Shown here one piece after another: positions 26,522 to 35,850 of a DNA stretch of 64,000 bases. This stretch comes from Psychrobacillus sp042885655 (GTDB lineage Bacteria > Bacillota > Bacilli > Bacillales_A > Planococcaceae). The stretch is taken from NCBI RefSeq assembly GCF_042885655.1, contig NZ_JBHVRO010000002.1, positions 62,001-126,000 of the forward strand, in the 5' to 3' direction. The position numbers were made by a program, and so were the translations under genes. Below the pieces are notes generated by a model. That model was not told the DNA's origin. It saw only the letters and a program-made list of their open reading frames with translations, and searched no databases. The first letter of the stretch is position 1. Each line of letters begins with the position of its first letter.

Positions 26522-27376
26522 ATGAAATTAACTAGTAGTTTTGTAGACATGAAGAAAAATGGTGAAAAGATTTCCATGGTAACAGCCTATGACTTTCCAT
26601 CTGCTAAATTTGCAGAAAATGCTGGTGTGGATATGATTTTAGTTGGAGACTCAGTTGGAATGGTTGTTCTTGGATATGATTCCACGGTACTTGTGACGCT
26701 TGATGATATGATTCATCATGGAAAAGCGGCAAGAAGGGGAGCTCCAAATACTTTTTTAGTAGTAGATATGCCTTTTGGTACGTATCATGGTTCACTAGAT
26801 CAAACGCTTTTAAATGCGGTGAAAATTATGCAGCAAACAAATGCTCAGGCAGTTAAAGTAGAGGGTGCAGATGAAGTAATTCCAGTTATTCAAAAGTTAA
26901 CTTCTGCAGGAATACCTGTAGTTGCGCATCTTGGGTTGCTTCCTCAATCAGCTGGAGTGCTAGGCGGTTATAAAGTACAAGGTAAAACTGCAGCAGCAGC
27001 AGAAAAACTAATATCTGATGCAAAAAAATGTCAACAAGCAGGTGCTTGTGCAGTTGTGCTAGAATGTATTCCCCATCAACTAACGGAGAAGGTTTCAGGA
27101 GAATTGATTATTCCAACAATCGGAATAGGTGCAGGAGTTCAAGCTGATGGGCAAGTGCTAGTCTTCCATGACATGGTGAAATATGGTGCACATCATATAC
27201 CAAAGTTTGTGAAGGAATATGCAAATGTAGGGGTTTACATCGAAGAAGGAATCGTGCAGTATGTGCAAGATGTCAAAAGCAAAAGGTTCCCAGCAGAACA
27301 ACATCAATTTACAATGAAAGAAGATCAACTTTTACAATTGTACGGAGGCAATCATGAAAACAGTTCAAACAATTAA
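26522..27376 (+). CDS. panB: 3-methyl-2-oxobutanoate hydroxymethyltransferase
   Basis: PanB makes ketopantoate from alpha-ketoisovalerate and methylene-tetrahydrofolate, the first step to pantothenate. The 284-residue protein has VTAYDFPSAKFAENAGVD, the metal-site GDSVGMVVLGYDST, and VEGADEV. AHLGLLPQSAGVLGG is also typical. AGAGGAGGAG precedes the ATG. Its end overlaps panC by 23 bases, so the two are probably translationally coupled. Confidence 0.97.
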   Translation: MKLTSSFVDMKKNGEKISMVTAYDFPSAKFAENAGVDMILVGDSVGMVVLGYDSTVLVTLDDMIHHGKAARRGAPNTFLVVDMPFGTYHGSLDQTLLNAVKIMQQTNAQAVKVEGADEVIPVIQKLTSAGIPVVAHLGLLPQSAGVLGGYKVQGKTAAAAEKLISDAKKCQQAGACAVVLECIPHQLTEKVSGELIIPTIGIGAGVQADGQVLVFHDMVKYGAHHIPKFVKEYANVGVYIEEGIVQYVQDVKSKRFPAEQHQFTMKEDQLLQLYGGNHENSSNN

Positions 27377-28199
27377 TGAATTACAAAACATTTTATATAG
27401 CAATAAGGGAAAAACCATCGGATTAGTACCAACAATGGGTTATTTACACGAGGGACATTTAGCTCTTCTAAATAAGGCAAGAGAAGAAAATGATATTGTT
27501 GTGTCAAGTATATTCGTCAATCCAGCACAATTTGGACCAAATGAAGATTTAGATCGCTACCCTAGAGATATAGAGCATGATACAGAACTAGCAACAAAAG
27601 CAGGAGTAGATTTTCTATTTGTTCCCTCTGCAACTGAAATGTATCCATTCGAAAGTGGAATTACGATTCATGTGGGCGAACTTTCTACTAAACTTTGTGG
27701 GGAAAGCAGACCTGGCCATTTTGATGGAGTTTTAAAAGTTATTACGAAATTATTTCATTTAGTACAGCCAACTAAAGCATATTTTGGTCAAAAAGACGCA
27801 CAACAACTTGCGATTATCGAAACTTTCGTGAATGCCTATAACTTCCCTGTACAAATTGAAAGAGTTTCTACTGTACGAGAAGCGGATGGATTGGCAAAAA
27901 GTTCTCGTAACGTGTTTTTAAGTGTTAAAGAAAGATCAGAAGCTATTCATCTTTTTAAAGGACTTACAGTCGCAACTGAAACCTGGAAAGAAACAAAAGA
28001 TATAAATGAGGCGCTCAATAGAGGGAAATCATATATTGAACAGAATACTTCTGGTAAAATAGATTATTTTGAAGCATTATCCTATCCAAACTTACAACCA
28101 GAATTTAACCATGCAGAACAAATCTTATTCGCAACGGCAGTATTTTTTGAAAATGCTCGTTTAATTGATAATATTATTGTAGATGTAAAGGAAGTGTAA
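27354..28199 (+). CDS. panC: Pantoate-beta-alanine ligase
   Basis: PanC condenses pantoate and beta-alanine with ATP. The 281-residue protein shows VPTMGYLHEGHLALL, holding the HIGH-like HEGH motif, then SIFVNPAQFGPNEDLDRYPR. YFGQKDAQQ and the KSxSR-like SSRNVFLS loop follow. The ATG lies inside the end of panB, with ACGGAGG upstream. panD follows after 3 bases. Confidence 0.97.
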   Translation: MKTVQTINELQNILYSNKGKTIGLVPTMGYLHEGHLALLNKAREENDIVVSSIFVNPAQFGPNEDLDRYPRDIEHDTELATKAGVDFLFVPSATEMYPFESGITIHVGELSTKLCGESRPGHFDGVLKVITKLFHLVQPTKAYFGQKDAQQLAIIETFVNAYNFPVQIERVSTVREADGLAKSSRNVFLSVKERSEAIHLFKGLTVATETWKETKDINEALNRGKSYIEQNTSGKIDYFEALSYPNLQPEFNHAEQILFATAVFFENARLIDNIIVDVKEV

Positions 28200-28202
28200 T
28201 AT

Positions 28203-28586
28203 ATGTTACGTATGATGTTAAATAGTAAGATTCACCGTGCTGTAGTAACGGAAGCCGATTTAAATTATGTTGGAAGTATTACAATCGATCAAAATATTCT
28301 AGATGCTGTAGGGATGTTACCGAATGAAAAAGTCCATATTGTAAATAATAATAATGGTGCACGATTTGAAACGTATATCATTGCTGGTGAAAGAGGTAGC
28401 GGTGTTATTTGCGTAAACGGAGCAGCGGCACGTTTAGTTCAACGTGGAGATATCGTCATTATTCTTTCTTATGCTTATGTTATGAACGAAGAAGCAAAAT
28501 CACATCAACCAACTGTTGCAATTATGAATGAAGATAATACGATTAAACAAATAATTCATTATGAGCCAGAAGCAACTGTAATGTAG
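28203..28586 (+). CDS. panD: Aspartate 1-decarboxylase proenzyme
   Basis: PanD supplies beta-alanine by decarboxylating aspartate. It is a pyruvoyl enzyme made by self-cleavage between Gly and Ser, seen here in NYVGSITID near residues 25-26. The 127-residue length is normal. LNSKIHRAVVTEADLNY and NGAAARLVQRGDIVIIL are family signatures. It is the last gene of panBCD and is followed by a terminator. Confidence 0.97.
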   Translation: MLRMMLNSKIHRAVVTEADLNYVGSITIDQNILDAVGMLPNEKVHIVNNNNGARFETYIIAGERGSGVICVNGAAARLVQRGDIVIILSYAYVMNEEAKSHQPTVAIMNEDNTIKQIIHYEPEATVM

Positions 28587-28605
28587 TATTCTATAACACA
28601 CCATT

Positions 28606-28640
28606 AAACGGAGTCAGCTTATAATGCTGCTCCGTTTTGT
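28606..28640 (+). terminator. Terminator of panBCD
   Basis: AAACGGAGTCAGC (from 28606) pairs with GCTGCTCCGTTT (ending about 28637), with one mismatch and a short T run. Confidence 0.8.
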
Positions 28641-28731
28641 AATGAAAGTAATGTTTTGGTATTAAAATTTTAGTGAAAGGTAAATGGATGTGGTACAATT
28701 TTTTTAGATTATAAGAATTGTGAGTTGAGGA

Positions 28732-31482
28732 ATGTTGGAAAATCATAAATATGCAGTTGTAGATATTGAAACAACAGGCCATTCATCTTCCAATGGTGAC
28801 CGTATTATTCAACTTGCAATTGTATTTATTAATAATTACAAAGTCGTACATACTTTTTCTACCTTTATTAATCCAGAGAAGTCCATCCCTTTGTTTATCC
28901 AGGATCTAACAAACATCCATGATGCAGATGTAGTGAATGCACCTTTGTTTGAAGAAGTTGGATCAGAAATATTAGACATGCTACAAGATCATATTTTCGT
29001 TGCACATAATATCCATTTTGACCTTACTTTTTTACAAAGTGAGTTAAAAAGAGTTGGACTGCCAAAGTTGATTTGTAAAACGATGGATACTGTCGAATTT
29101 ACAAAATTAATGTTTCCAAATTTATATAGCTATAAACTTCAAGATATTGCATCTGAGTTACAAATTAACTTGCAGATGGCGCATCGGGCGGATGATGATG
29201 CACTTGCTACCGCTCATTTACTACTAAAATGTATGGAACAGTTATCCCATTTACCACTTAGAACGATTGAATTATTACATAAAAGATCTTTTCATTTAAA
29301 GTCAAATTTATCATTGCTTTTCTTTGAAGTTTTAAGCAATAAAAGATCAAAGTACGAAGAAAAAGAATATCCATTGTATCGTAATATTCCATTAAAATTT
29401 GTGAAGGAAGAGAAGGAGTCACTTCCGATACAACAAAGTTTTCCTTTAGAGAGAGACAACAAGTTAAAAATGTTTAAAAAAGGTATATCACACTTTGAAG
29501 AGCGTATGGGACAATTCGAATTAATGGATACGATCCATTTTGCTATGCAAGAAAAAAAGGAAACTGTTTGTGAAGCTGAAACTGGGATAGGAAAAACTTT
29601 AGGTTATTTGTTGCCTGCAACTATCTATGCGATGGAAAAACAAAAGCCAGTTATAATAAGTACATATACTACCCATTTAATAGACCAATTGGTGCAAGAA
29701 GAAATACCTAAACTTAATGAAGTATTAGGCGTGCAAACCAGAGTTGCTAAGTTGAAAGGAATGCATCATTACATTGATTTGTATCGATTTTGGCAACATC
29801 TTCAACTAGAAGATGAATCCTATGATGAAACTTTTACTATTATGCAAATATTAGTTTGGTTAACGCTTACTGAAGAAGGGGATTTAACAGAGTTAAATGT
29901 ATCCGGTGGCGGACAATTATTTGTGGATAAAATTAGGAGAGCGATACCATATAAATCAGATGAAACTGAAGTAGTTGATTTTTATGAGAGAGCTATTAAA
30001 AGAAGTGCAAATTGCGACATTTTAGTTACTAATCATGCAATGGTATTGGCAGATCAAGACCGAGAAAGTCGGTTATTATCAAAAGGATGTGCAACAATTA
30101 TTGATGAGGCTCATCAATTTATTCATGCAAGTATGTCGAGAAAAGAACGGATTTTTTCATATACAAATTGGAAGTATATTCTTGGACAGTTTGGTACATT
30201 AGATACCGAACATTTACTTCATAAGCTTTCATTCATTCATATACCAAGGCCTTTACGAGAGCGACTTGAGAAAGAGTATGTGGAAGTAGTAAATACTTTT
30301 GATGATACCGTTTCTTATATTATCAATTCAGTTAACCATACAAATAAAAGTTCAAGGAACACAAAAAGAACCATTCTACTTGATGAATTAAATTTAAATA
30401 AGTCACTATTTCGTCGAGTTGCAACTTCCATTCAAACATTTATCCTATCCTCAAAATCCATCATTCATTCCTATTCCATGCAAGTGGAGGAACTAGCACC
30501 AATTATATTGGACGAATGGGATTATTGGATCAGAGAACTTGAGATAAAAGTAGCTGAGTGGGATGAAATCTTTTTACAAGAGGAAGCAATTGAGGCGAAG
30601 TGGTTAGAAATTGATACACGGAGCATACCAGGGAGTCTCACAATTATTAAGAGACCGCTTAATTATCAGAATGATATTAAGAAGGCACTTAATCCATTAA
30701 GGGCTACAGGTGCGGTTATTTGGACATCAGGAACACTATCTGTGCCCTCTAATTCCCATTTCATAACTTCTCAACTTGGATTAAATGAAAGAATAACAAT
30801 ACATTCATTTAAGAGTTCCGCTGATTATTATAATGGTGCAGAATTATTAATTGTTGAGGATATGCCGGATATTCAACAAGTTTCCCAAAGTGATTACATT
30901 GAATCGGTAGCAGAGGCTATCGTTCAAACTGTACTCGTTACAGAAGGAAGATGCTTTGTATTATTTACTTCTCAAGATATGTTGCGAAAAACAGTGGACT
31001 TGATTCAAGAAACAAAATTATTAGATGATTATATGTTATTTGCACAAGGTATGTCTTCAGGAAGTAGGATGCGTTTATTAAAGTCATTCCAACGATTCTC
31101 GAAATCTGTCTTATTTGGGACAAATAGTTTTTGGGAAGGTGTGGATGTTCCAGGAGATGCACTTTCCGTTATTATTATGGTAAGGCTCCCATTCTCTTCA
31201 CCAGATGATCCACTTTTTAAAAAGAGAGCAGAGCTACTTACGCTAAACGGTCAAAACCCTTTTTCCGCTTATTCTTTACCAGAAGCAGTTCTTCGATTTA
31301 GGCAAGGATTTGGACGTTTAATCCGTTCATCATCCGATAAGGGTGTTTTTATAGTGCTAGATAGAAGGATTGAAACAAAATCTTATGGTAGTGACTTTAT
31401 ACAAGCTATTCCAAATATTCCTGTAAAGAAAGTCTCTTTAGAAAATATGGTCTTGGAGCTTGAAAATTGGTATAATAAATGA
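28732..31482 (+). CDS. dinG: DinG-type 3'-5' exonuclease / helicase
   Basis: A 916-residue protein. Residues 1-170 are a DEDD exonuclease (VVDIETTGHSSSNGDRI, FVAHNIHFDLTFL, HRADDDALATAHLL). The rest is an XPD/DinG superfamily-2 ATPase with Walker A GIGKTLGYLLPA, DEAH box IDEAHQF and a motif VI with FRQGFGRLIRS. This N-terminal exonuclease fusion is typical of Bacillota. ATG 28732 lies one base after GAGG; TTG 28735 is an alternative start. It heads dinG-ypmA-ypmB-asnS-dnaD-nth. Confidence 0.95.
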   Translation: MLENHKYAVVDIETTGHSSSNGDRIIQLAIVFINNYKVVHTFSTFINPEKSIPLFIQDLTNIHDADVVNAPLFEEVGSEILDMLQDHIFVAHNIHFDLTFLQSELKRVGLPKLICKTMDTVEFTKLMFPNLYSYKLQDIASELQINLQMAHRADDDALATAHLLLKCMEQLSHLPLRTIELLHKRSFHLKSNLSLLFFEVLSNKRSKYEEKEYPLYRNIPLKFVKEEKESLPIQQSFPLERDNKLKMFKKGISHFEERMGQFELMDTIHFAMQEKKETVCEAETGIGKTLGYLLPATIYAMEKQKPVIISTYTTHLIDQLVQEEIPKLNEVLGVQTRVAKLKGMHHYIDLYRFWQHLQLEDESYDETFTIMQILVWLTLTEEGDLTELNVSGGGQLFVDKIRRAIPYKSDETEVVDFYERAIKRSANCDILVTNHAMVLADQDRESRLLSKGCATIIDEAHQFIHASMSRKERIFSYTNWKYILGQFGTLDTEHLLHKLSFIHIPRPLRERLEKEYVEVVNTFDDTVSYIINSVNHTNKSSRNTKRTILLDELNLNKSLFRRVATSIQTFILSSKSIIHSYSMQVEELAPIILDEWDYWIRELEIKVAEWDEIFLQEEAIEAKWLEIDTRSIPGSLTIIKRPLNYQNDIKKALNPLRATGAVIWTSGTLSVPSNSHFITSQLGLNERITIHSFKSSADYYNGAELLIVEDMPDIQQVSQSDYIESVAEAIVQTVLVTEGRCFVLFTSQDMLRKTVDLIQETKLLDDYMLFAQGMSSGSRMRLLKSFQRFSKSVLFGTNSFWEGVDVPGDALSVIIMVRLPFSSPDDPLFKKRAELLTLNGQNPFSAYSLPEAVLRFRQGFGRLIRSSSDKGVFIVLDRRIETKSYGSDFIQAIPNIPVKKVSLENMVLELENWYNK

Positions 31483-31510
31483 GTATGAGTTTTAGAAAGC
31501 AGGTAGAAAT

Positions 31511-31681
31511 ATGGAAAACAAAATTGAAGTGCTTTCAACCGTGACGGTCAATTATCAAAGTGACTTATATAAATTGGTTGATGTATTAAATCGTACCTTA
31601 AAAGAACAGGATTTAATGTTTGGATTAGCACTAGATAAGCAAGATCAAGAAAAAGCTGTATTTACTATTTATAGGACTTAA
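31511..31681 (+). CDS. ypmA: YpmA family small protein (DUF4264)
   Basis: A 56-residue ORF: MENKIEVLSTVTV at the start, LYKLVDVLNRTLKEQDLMFG in the middle and FTIYRT at the end. This matches the Bacillus YpmA pattern in length and ends. It fills the gap between dinG and ypmB, the conserved order. The ribosome binding site (CAGGTAGAAAT) is weak. Function is unknown. Confidence 0.9.
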   Translation: MENKIEVLSTVTVNYQSDLYKLVDVLNRTLKEQDLMFGLALDKQDQEKAVFTIYRT

Positions 31682-31684
31682 CAA

Positions 31685-32173
31685 ATGGCATTGAAAAGAT
31701 GGATTCTGTTTATCGTTACTTTTTTGATTAGTCTTACGGTTATACTTAGTTTACTTATTTATTTTCAAGCAAAAGCTCCTTTTAAAGCAGCTAGTCATGA
31801 TGCCGAAACTTATGTATTACATAATAATTTGTTATCCCATATTAATGATTCATATGTTTTTAATAGCGCTGCTACTTATCATACAGTTATTGGTACTACT
31901 GCTAAAGGGGAAGAAAAGGCTTTCTTTATTCCTGAAAAGAAAACAAATGATACTATTATGGAAGTCAAATTGAAAGATGGTATAACAAAAGAACAGGCAA
32001 TAGAACTAGCAATGAAAGATGAAAAAAACAGTAAATTGTTACATGCAAAACTAGGAGTAGAAGAAGTAGGACCAGTATGGGAAATTTCGTTTATAAACAA
32101 AGATAATAAGCTCGGTTATGTATATTTATTATTTGATAACGGAGATTGGTGGAAACGAATATCAAATTTATAA
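31685..32173 (+). CDS. ypmB: YpmB family membrane-anchored protein (PepSY-like)
   Basis: A 162-residue protein with one N-terminal membrane helix (about residues 7-28, ILFIVTFLISLTVILSLLIYF-like) and an extracellular domain of two small PepSY/DUF5590-like units. It ends VYLLFDNGDWWKRI. It overlaps nothing and starts 3 bases after ypmA. In B. subtilis aspB lies between ypmB and asnS; here asnS follows within 30 bases. Function is unknown. Confidence 0.88.
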   Translation: MALKRWILFIVTFLISLTVILSLLIYFQAKAPFKAASHDAETYVLHNNLLSHINDSYVFNSAATYHTVIGTTAKGEEKAFFIPEKKTNDTIMEVKLKDGITKEQAIELAMKDEKNSKLLHAKLGVEEVGPVWEISFINKDNKLGYVYLLFDNGDWWKRISNL

Positions 32174-32201
32174 TGAAACTTTTGAATTTTTGGAGGATAA
32201 A

Positions 32202-33497
32202 ATGAAAAAAATTATGATTAAAGATATGGGAAACCATATCGGCGAAACAGTTAAACTTGGTGCATGGCTTGCCAACAAGAGATCAAGTGGTAAAATAGCT
32301 TTTTTACAATTACGTGATGGATCTGGATTTGTACAAGGTGTTGTCGTAAAAGAGGAAGTTGGAGAAGAAATTTTCCAATCTGCTAAAGGGTTAACACAAG
32401 AAACTTCTATGTACGTAATTGGTGAAGTAATAAAAGATGAGCGCTCTTCCTTCGGATATGAATTACAAGTAAAAGAAATTGAAGTAATTCATGCTGCTGT
32501 AGACTTTCCAATCACACCAAAAGAACACGGAACTGAATTTTTAATGGACAACCGTCATCTTTGGTTGCGTTCAAGAAAACAACATGCAATTATGAAAGTC
32601 CGTAATGAGATAATTCGTGCTACATATGAATTTTACAATAATAATGGCTTTGTAAAAATGGACCCACCAATTTTAACAGGTTCTTCTCCTGAAGGTACTT
32701 CTGAATTATTCCATACTAAATATTTTGAAGAAGATGCTTACCTTTCTCAATCAGGACAATTATATATGGAAGCAGCTGCAATGGCTCTTGGAAAAGTTTT
32801 TTCTTTCGGTCCAACATTCCGAGCTGAAAAATCTAAAACTCGTCGTCATTTAATCGAGTTCTGGATGATTGAACCCGAAATGGCATTTGTTGAATTTGAG
32901 GAAAACTTAGAAGTACAAGAGCAGTATGTAGAATTTATTGCTCAAGCTGTATTGAAAAATTGTACTCTAGAACTAGAACGTTTAGGCCGTGATGTGTCAA
33001 AACTTGAAAACATTAAAGCACCATTCCCACGTATTTCATATGATGATGCGATTAAATTCTTGCATGAAAAAGGCTTTGACGATATTACTTGGGGGGATGA
33101 TTTTGGTTCTCCTCATGAAACTGCGATTGCTGAAAGCTATGACAAACCAGTTTTCATAACGCATTATCCGATAGGTATTAAACCATTCTATATGCAACCG
33201 CATCCAGACAGAGATGATGTAGTTTTATGTGCGGACTTAATTGCTCCAGAAGGATATGGGGAAATTATAGGTGGTTCTGAACGTATCCATGACTACGATT
33301 TATTAAAACAACGACTAGCAGAACACAATTTAGATGAATCAGCTTATGCATGGTATTTAGAACTTCGTAAACAGGGGTCTGTGCCGCATTCTGGATTTGG
33401 ACTTGGATTAGAAAGAACGGTTGCGTGGTTGAGTGGTGCAGAACATGTTCGTGAATCTATTCCATTCCCACGTTTATTAAACAGATTATATCCATAA
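32202..33497 (+). CDS. asnS: Asparaginyl-tRNA synthetase
   Basis: This class IIb synthetase charges tRNA-Asn. The 431-residue protein has an N-terminal OB-fold anticodon-binding domain (VKLGAWLANKRSSGKIAFLQ). Class II motif 2 is FRAEKSKTRRHLIEFWMIEPE and motif 3 is GFGLGLERTVAWL. ATG 32202 follows GGAGG (32192-32196). The longer frame from 32118 would overlap ypmB. The gene lies before dnaD as in other Bacilli. Confidence 0.97.
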   Translation: MKKIMIKDMGNHIGETVKLGAWLANKRSSGKIAFLQLRDGSGFVQGVVVKEEVGEEIFQSAKGLTQETSMYVIGEVIKDERSSFGYELQVKEIEVIHAAVDFPITPKEHGTEFLMDNRHLWLRSRKQHAIMKVRNEIIRATYEFYNNNGFVKMDPPILTGSSPEGTSELFHTKYFEEDAYLSQSGQLYMEAAAMALGKVFSFGPTFRAEKSKTRRHLIEFWMIEPEMAFVEFEENLEVQEQYVEFIAQAVLKNCTLELERLGRDVSKLENIKAPFPRISYDDAIKFLHEKGFDDITWGDDFGSPHETAIAESYDKPVFITHYPIGIKPFYMQPHPDRDDVVLCADLIAPEGYGEIIGGSERIHDYDLLKQRLAEHNLDESAYAWYLELRKQGSVPHSGFGLGLERTVAWLSGAEHVRESIPFPRLLNRLYP

Positions 33498-33540
33498 TTA
33501 GCTTTTATACTTTTCAATATTTTAAAAAGGGGAGACGAGT

Positions 33541-34251
33541 ATGCAAAAGCGAGATCGACTCCGTATTTGGACTGAGCAGGGAAATGTAACCATTTCCCAG
33601 CTTTTTTTTAACTATTATAAAATGATTGATGTAAAAGATGAAGAAGCAATTTTACTTTTACATTTAATCGCTTTTGGTGAAGCAGGAAACCACTTTCCCA
33701 CACCACAAAACTTAGTCGAACGTACGCATTTTGATGAAAATAAAGTAACGAATATATTACAACGTCTTGTACAAAAAGGGTTTGTTCAAATTGAACAACA
33801 AATTGATGAGGACGGTATACGATATGAATATTATAATTTCCAATACTTATGGAATTTACTTTTAGACTTTGCGGAGCAAAAAGAAAATAATGTAGATGAT
33901 GATTTGTTAAAATTAGAAGAAGGAAATATTTTTAAATTATTTGAACAAGAATTCGGTAGACTGCTATCACCAATGGAATATGAAACGATTGGCATGTGGT
34001 TCGATCAAGATCAACATTCTCCTTCGTTAATACGGTTAGCACTTAAAGAAGCAGTTTTGTCTCAAAAGCTTAGTTTACGATACATTGATCGAATTTTATT
34101 TGAATGGAAAAAGAAAAATATTAAAACAGTGGAAGCTGCAGAAAAACAGTCATCAAGTTTTAGACAACAAATTCCAACACAAAATCAAGTCGAACATGCT
34201 TCTAGTTCAACAAAAGTATCATTTTATAATTGGTTAGAAGAGAGAGAGTAG
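33541..34251 (+). CDS. dnaD: DNA replication initiation protein DnaD
   Basis: DnaD helps load the replicative helicase with DnaB and DnaI at oriC and at stalled forks. The 236-residue protein has an N-terminal winged-helix domain (about residues 1-100) and a DnaB/DnaD C-terminal domain (FEQEFGRLLSPMEYETIGMW, and YIDRILFEWKKKNI near the end). It has an AAGGGGAGA site. The nth start lies 11 bases after its stop. Confidence 0.95.
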   Translation: MQKRDRLRIWTEQGNVTISQLFFNYYKMIDVKDEEAILLLHLIAFGEAGNHFPTPQNLVERTHFDENKVTNILQRLVQKGFVQIEQQIDEDGIRYEYYNFQYLWNLLLDFAEQKENNVDDDLLKLEEGNIFKLFEQEFGRLLSPMEYETIGMWFDQDQHSPSLIRLALKEAVLSQKLSLRYIDRILFEWKKKNIKTVEAAEKQSSSFRQQIPTQNQVEHASSSTKVSFYNWLEERE

Positions 34252-34262
34252 GAGGGGGAAAT

Positions 34263-34913
34263 TTGCTTTCAAAAGCACAATGGCAATTTTGCCTAGATGA
34301 GATGGAGCGAATGTTTCCTGATGCTCATTGTGAGCTCGTTCATGACAATCCATTCGAATTACTAGTAGCTACTTTATTGTCAGCACAATGCACAGATATT
34401 TTGGTGAATAAAGTAACAAAAAATCTATTTCAAAAGTATAAACAGCCAGAAGATTATTTAGCAGTACCTATTGAAGAATTGCAAAATGATATTCGTTCCA
34501 TTGGCCTATATCGAAATAAAGCTAAAAATATTCAGGCGTTAAGCAAGCAGCTTATTGAAATATATAATGGAGAAGTTCCTGCGAATAGAGACTTGCTTAC
34601 AACTTTTCCAGGGGTGGGACGCAAGACCGCAAATGTTGTTGTTTCGGTTGCATTTAATATCCCGGCGATTGCAGTAGATACTCATGTTGAACGTGTAGCT
34701 AAACGGTTAGGTTTATGCAGATGGAAAGATTCAGTTCTTCAAGTGGAAGAGACATTAATGAAAAAAACACCGACAGAGTTATGGTCAAAAGCACATCACC
34801 AACTCATATTCTTTGGTCGCTATCATTGTAAAGCTCAAAATCCAAATTGCCCGGAATGCCCATTATTGGCAGTATGCCGAGAAGGTAAGAAAAGGATGAG
34901 TAAAGTTGTTTAA
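34263..34913 (+). CDS. nth: Endonuclease III
   Basis: Nth is a DNA glycosylase/AP lyase that removes oxidised pyrimidines. The 216-residue protein has the helix-hairpin-helix segment FPGVGRKTANVVV. The catalytic Asp lies in AVDTHVERVAKRLG. The [4Fe-4S] cysteines have the C-x6-C-x2-C-x5-C spacing in CKAQNPNCPECPLLAVC. TTG 34263 is chosen because GGAGGGGG (34251-34258) stands just before it; the open frame extends earlier into dnaD. Confidence 0.96.
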   Translation: MLSKAQWQFCLDEMERMFPDAHCELVHDNPFELLVATLLSAQCTDILVNKVTKNLFQKYKQPEDYLAVPIEELQNDIRSIGLYRNKAKNIQALSKQLIEIYNGEVPANRDLLTTFPGVGRKTANVVVSVAFNIPAIAVDTHVERVAKRLGLCRWKDSVLQVEETLMKKTPTELWSKAHHQLIFFGRYHCKAQNPNCPECPLLAVCREGKKRMSKVV

Positions 34914-35208
34914 CGATAATTCCATAGATGTCAGAAGCAAATTTGCTGAGTGGGATCAATTAAAAGAGAAATTAGCAATGCTTTTTAGAAGTGAAGACGA
35001 ATCACGACACAATATGATGGAGCATAGTATTCTACTTTTGACTCAAATTTTAGATGAGTCGGAAGAGGCTAGACCGATAAATTTTTCAGATCGTTTGGAA
35101 TTTATTAAAAAGAATATTCATAACTACACTTCTTTCCGTCAGCTTGATGAGTTATTCAAAGAAACCAAAAAGAAAATTGCGGTGAAAAAAATTTTGGATA
35201 ATAAATAG
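34906..35208 (+). CDS. ypoC: YpoC-like protein
   Basis: A 100-residue hydrophilic protein starting with TTG inside the nth end (8-base overlap). The position after nth matches B. subtilis ypoC, though that protein is longer (about 160 residues), so this is a short version. The helix-rich sequence includes KFAEWDQLKEKLAMLF and PINFSDRLEFIKKNI. No catalytic motif is seen. A terminator follows. Identity rests mainly on order. Confidence 0.7.
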   Translation: MFNDNSIDVRSKFAEWDQLKEKLAMLFRSEDESRHNMMEHSILLLTQILDESEEARPINFSDRLEFIKKNIHNYTSFRQLDELFKETKKKIAVKKILDNK

Positions 35209-35264
35209 TTAGGATTGCGTTTTCTATTTATTGTCGGCTAGGTTGAATATGAAGAACACGCCTA

Positions 35265-35300
35265 ATGAAGGACATTTAATTTAATGTCCTTCTTTTTTTA
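35265..35300 (+). terminator. Terminator after ypoC
   Basis: GAAGGACATT (35267-35276) pairs with AATGTCCTTC (35283-35292) and a T run follows. Confidence 0.88.
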
Positions 35301-35379
35301 CGAAATTGGAAAGTATAAAAATTTATAGGGAATGAACAAGTTAATTTCCGATGCAGGGATGACGTCCAGGGGGGAAGCA

Positions 35380-35690
35380 TCAAGAATTAAATAATCCCGC
35401 GGATTTCCGTGGCAGGTGGACGCGTTCCGCGGGGGCGCCGCTACGCGTTCGTTGTGATTGCTCATCTGTCTCACAGAAGAACAAAGGCTAAGAGCGCCAC
35501 ATCGTGTGGCAACGCCTTCGTGACCAACATCCTGTTGGCCTCCGACTGGAGACGCCACCTTTTACTACAATCCATAAAGTGAGTGGTACCTAACAAGAAG
35601 ATTTAGTCCAGCTATTGCTAAGTGGATAGATTGTAGTTCACTAAATAATGTTCATAGGATTTAAAATCTATCTTACTTAGCAACATCCCA
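35380..35690 (-). repeat. Composite dispersed repeat, copy 3, inverted relative to copy 1
   Basis: Read on the minus strand this matches 5195-5520: the left AT-rich part, AATCTTCTTGTTA, GATTGTAGT, GGTGGCG, CACAACGAACGCGTAGCGGCG and the right end TTATTTAATTCTT. In the middle it carries an extra piece of module B (35480-35550), so it is itself a mosaic. It fills the 0.5-kb gap at the left edge of the accessory island. Confidence 0.8.
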
Positions 35691-35699
35691 TACATACTA

Positions 35700-35830
35700 G
35701 TTGCTTGAAGCGGAGGCGACGACTTCTGCGGGGCCACATGACCAACATCTTGTTGTCCAAGAAGACTGAAGCCATGCCCGCGAAAAGCGTCCACCGTAGG
35801 GGAAAGCAACAACATTCATATGCTGCTCTT
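35700..35830 (+). repeat. Composite repeat module B, partial copy
   Basis: Shares GACTTCTGCGGG, CATGACCAACATC, GAGACTGAAGCCATGCCCGCGAAAAGCGTCC-type blocks and TCTTCTTAAAAGGA with the 5.7, 19.4 and 58.7 kb copies. It stops about 20 bases before the end of the minus-strand regulator gene. Confidence 0.7.
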
Positions 35831-35850
35831 CTTAAAAGGAGATTACTGAC

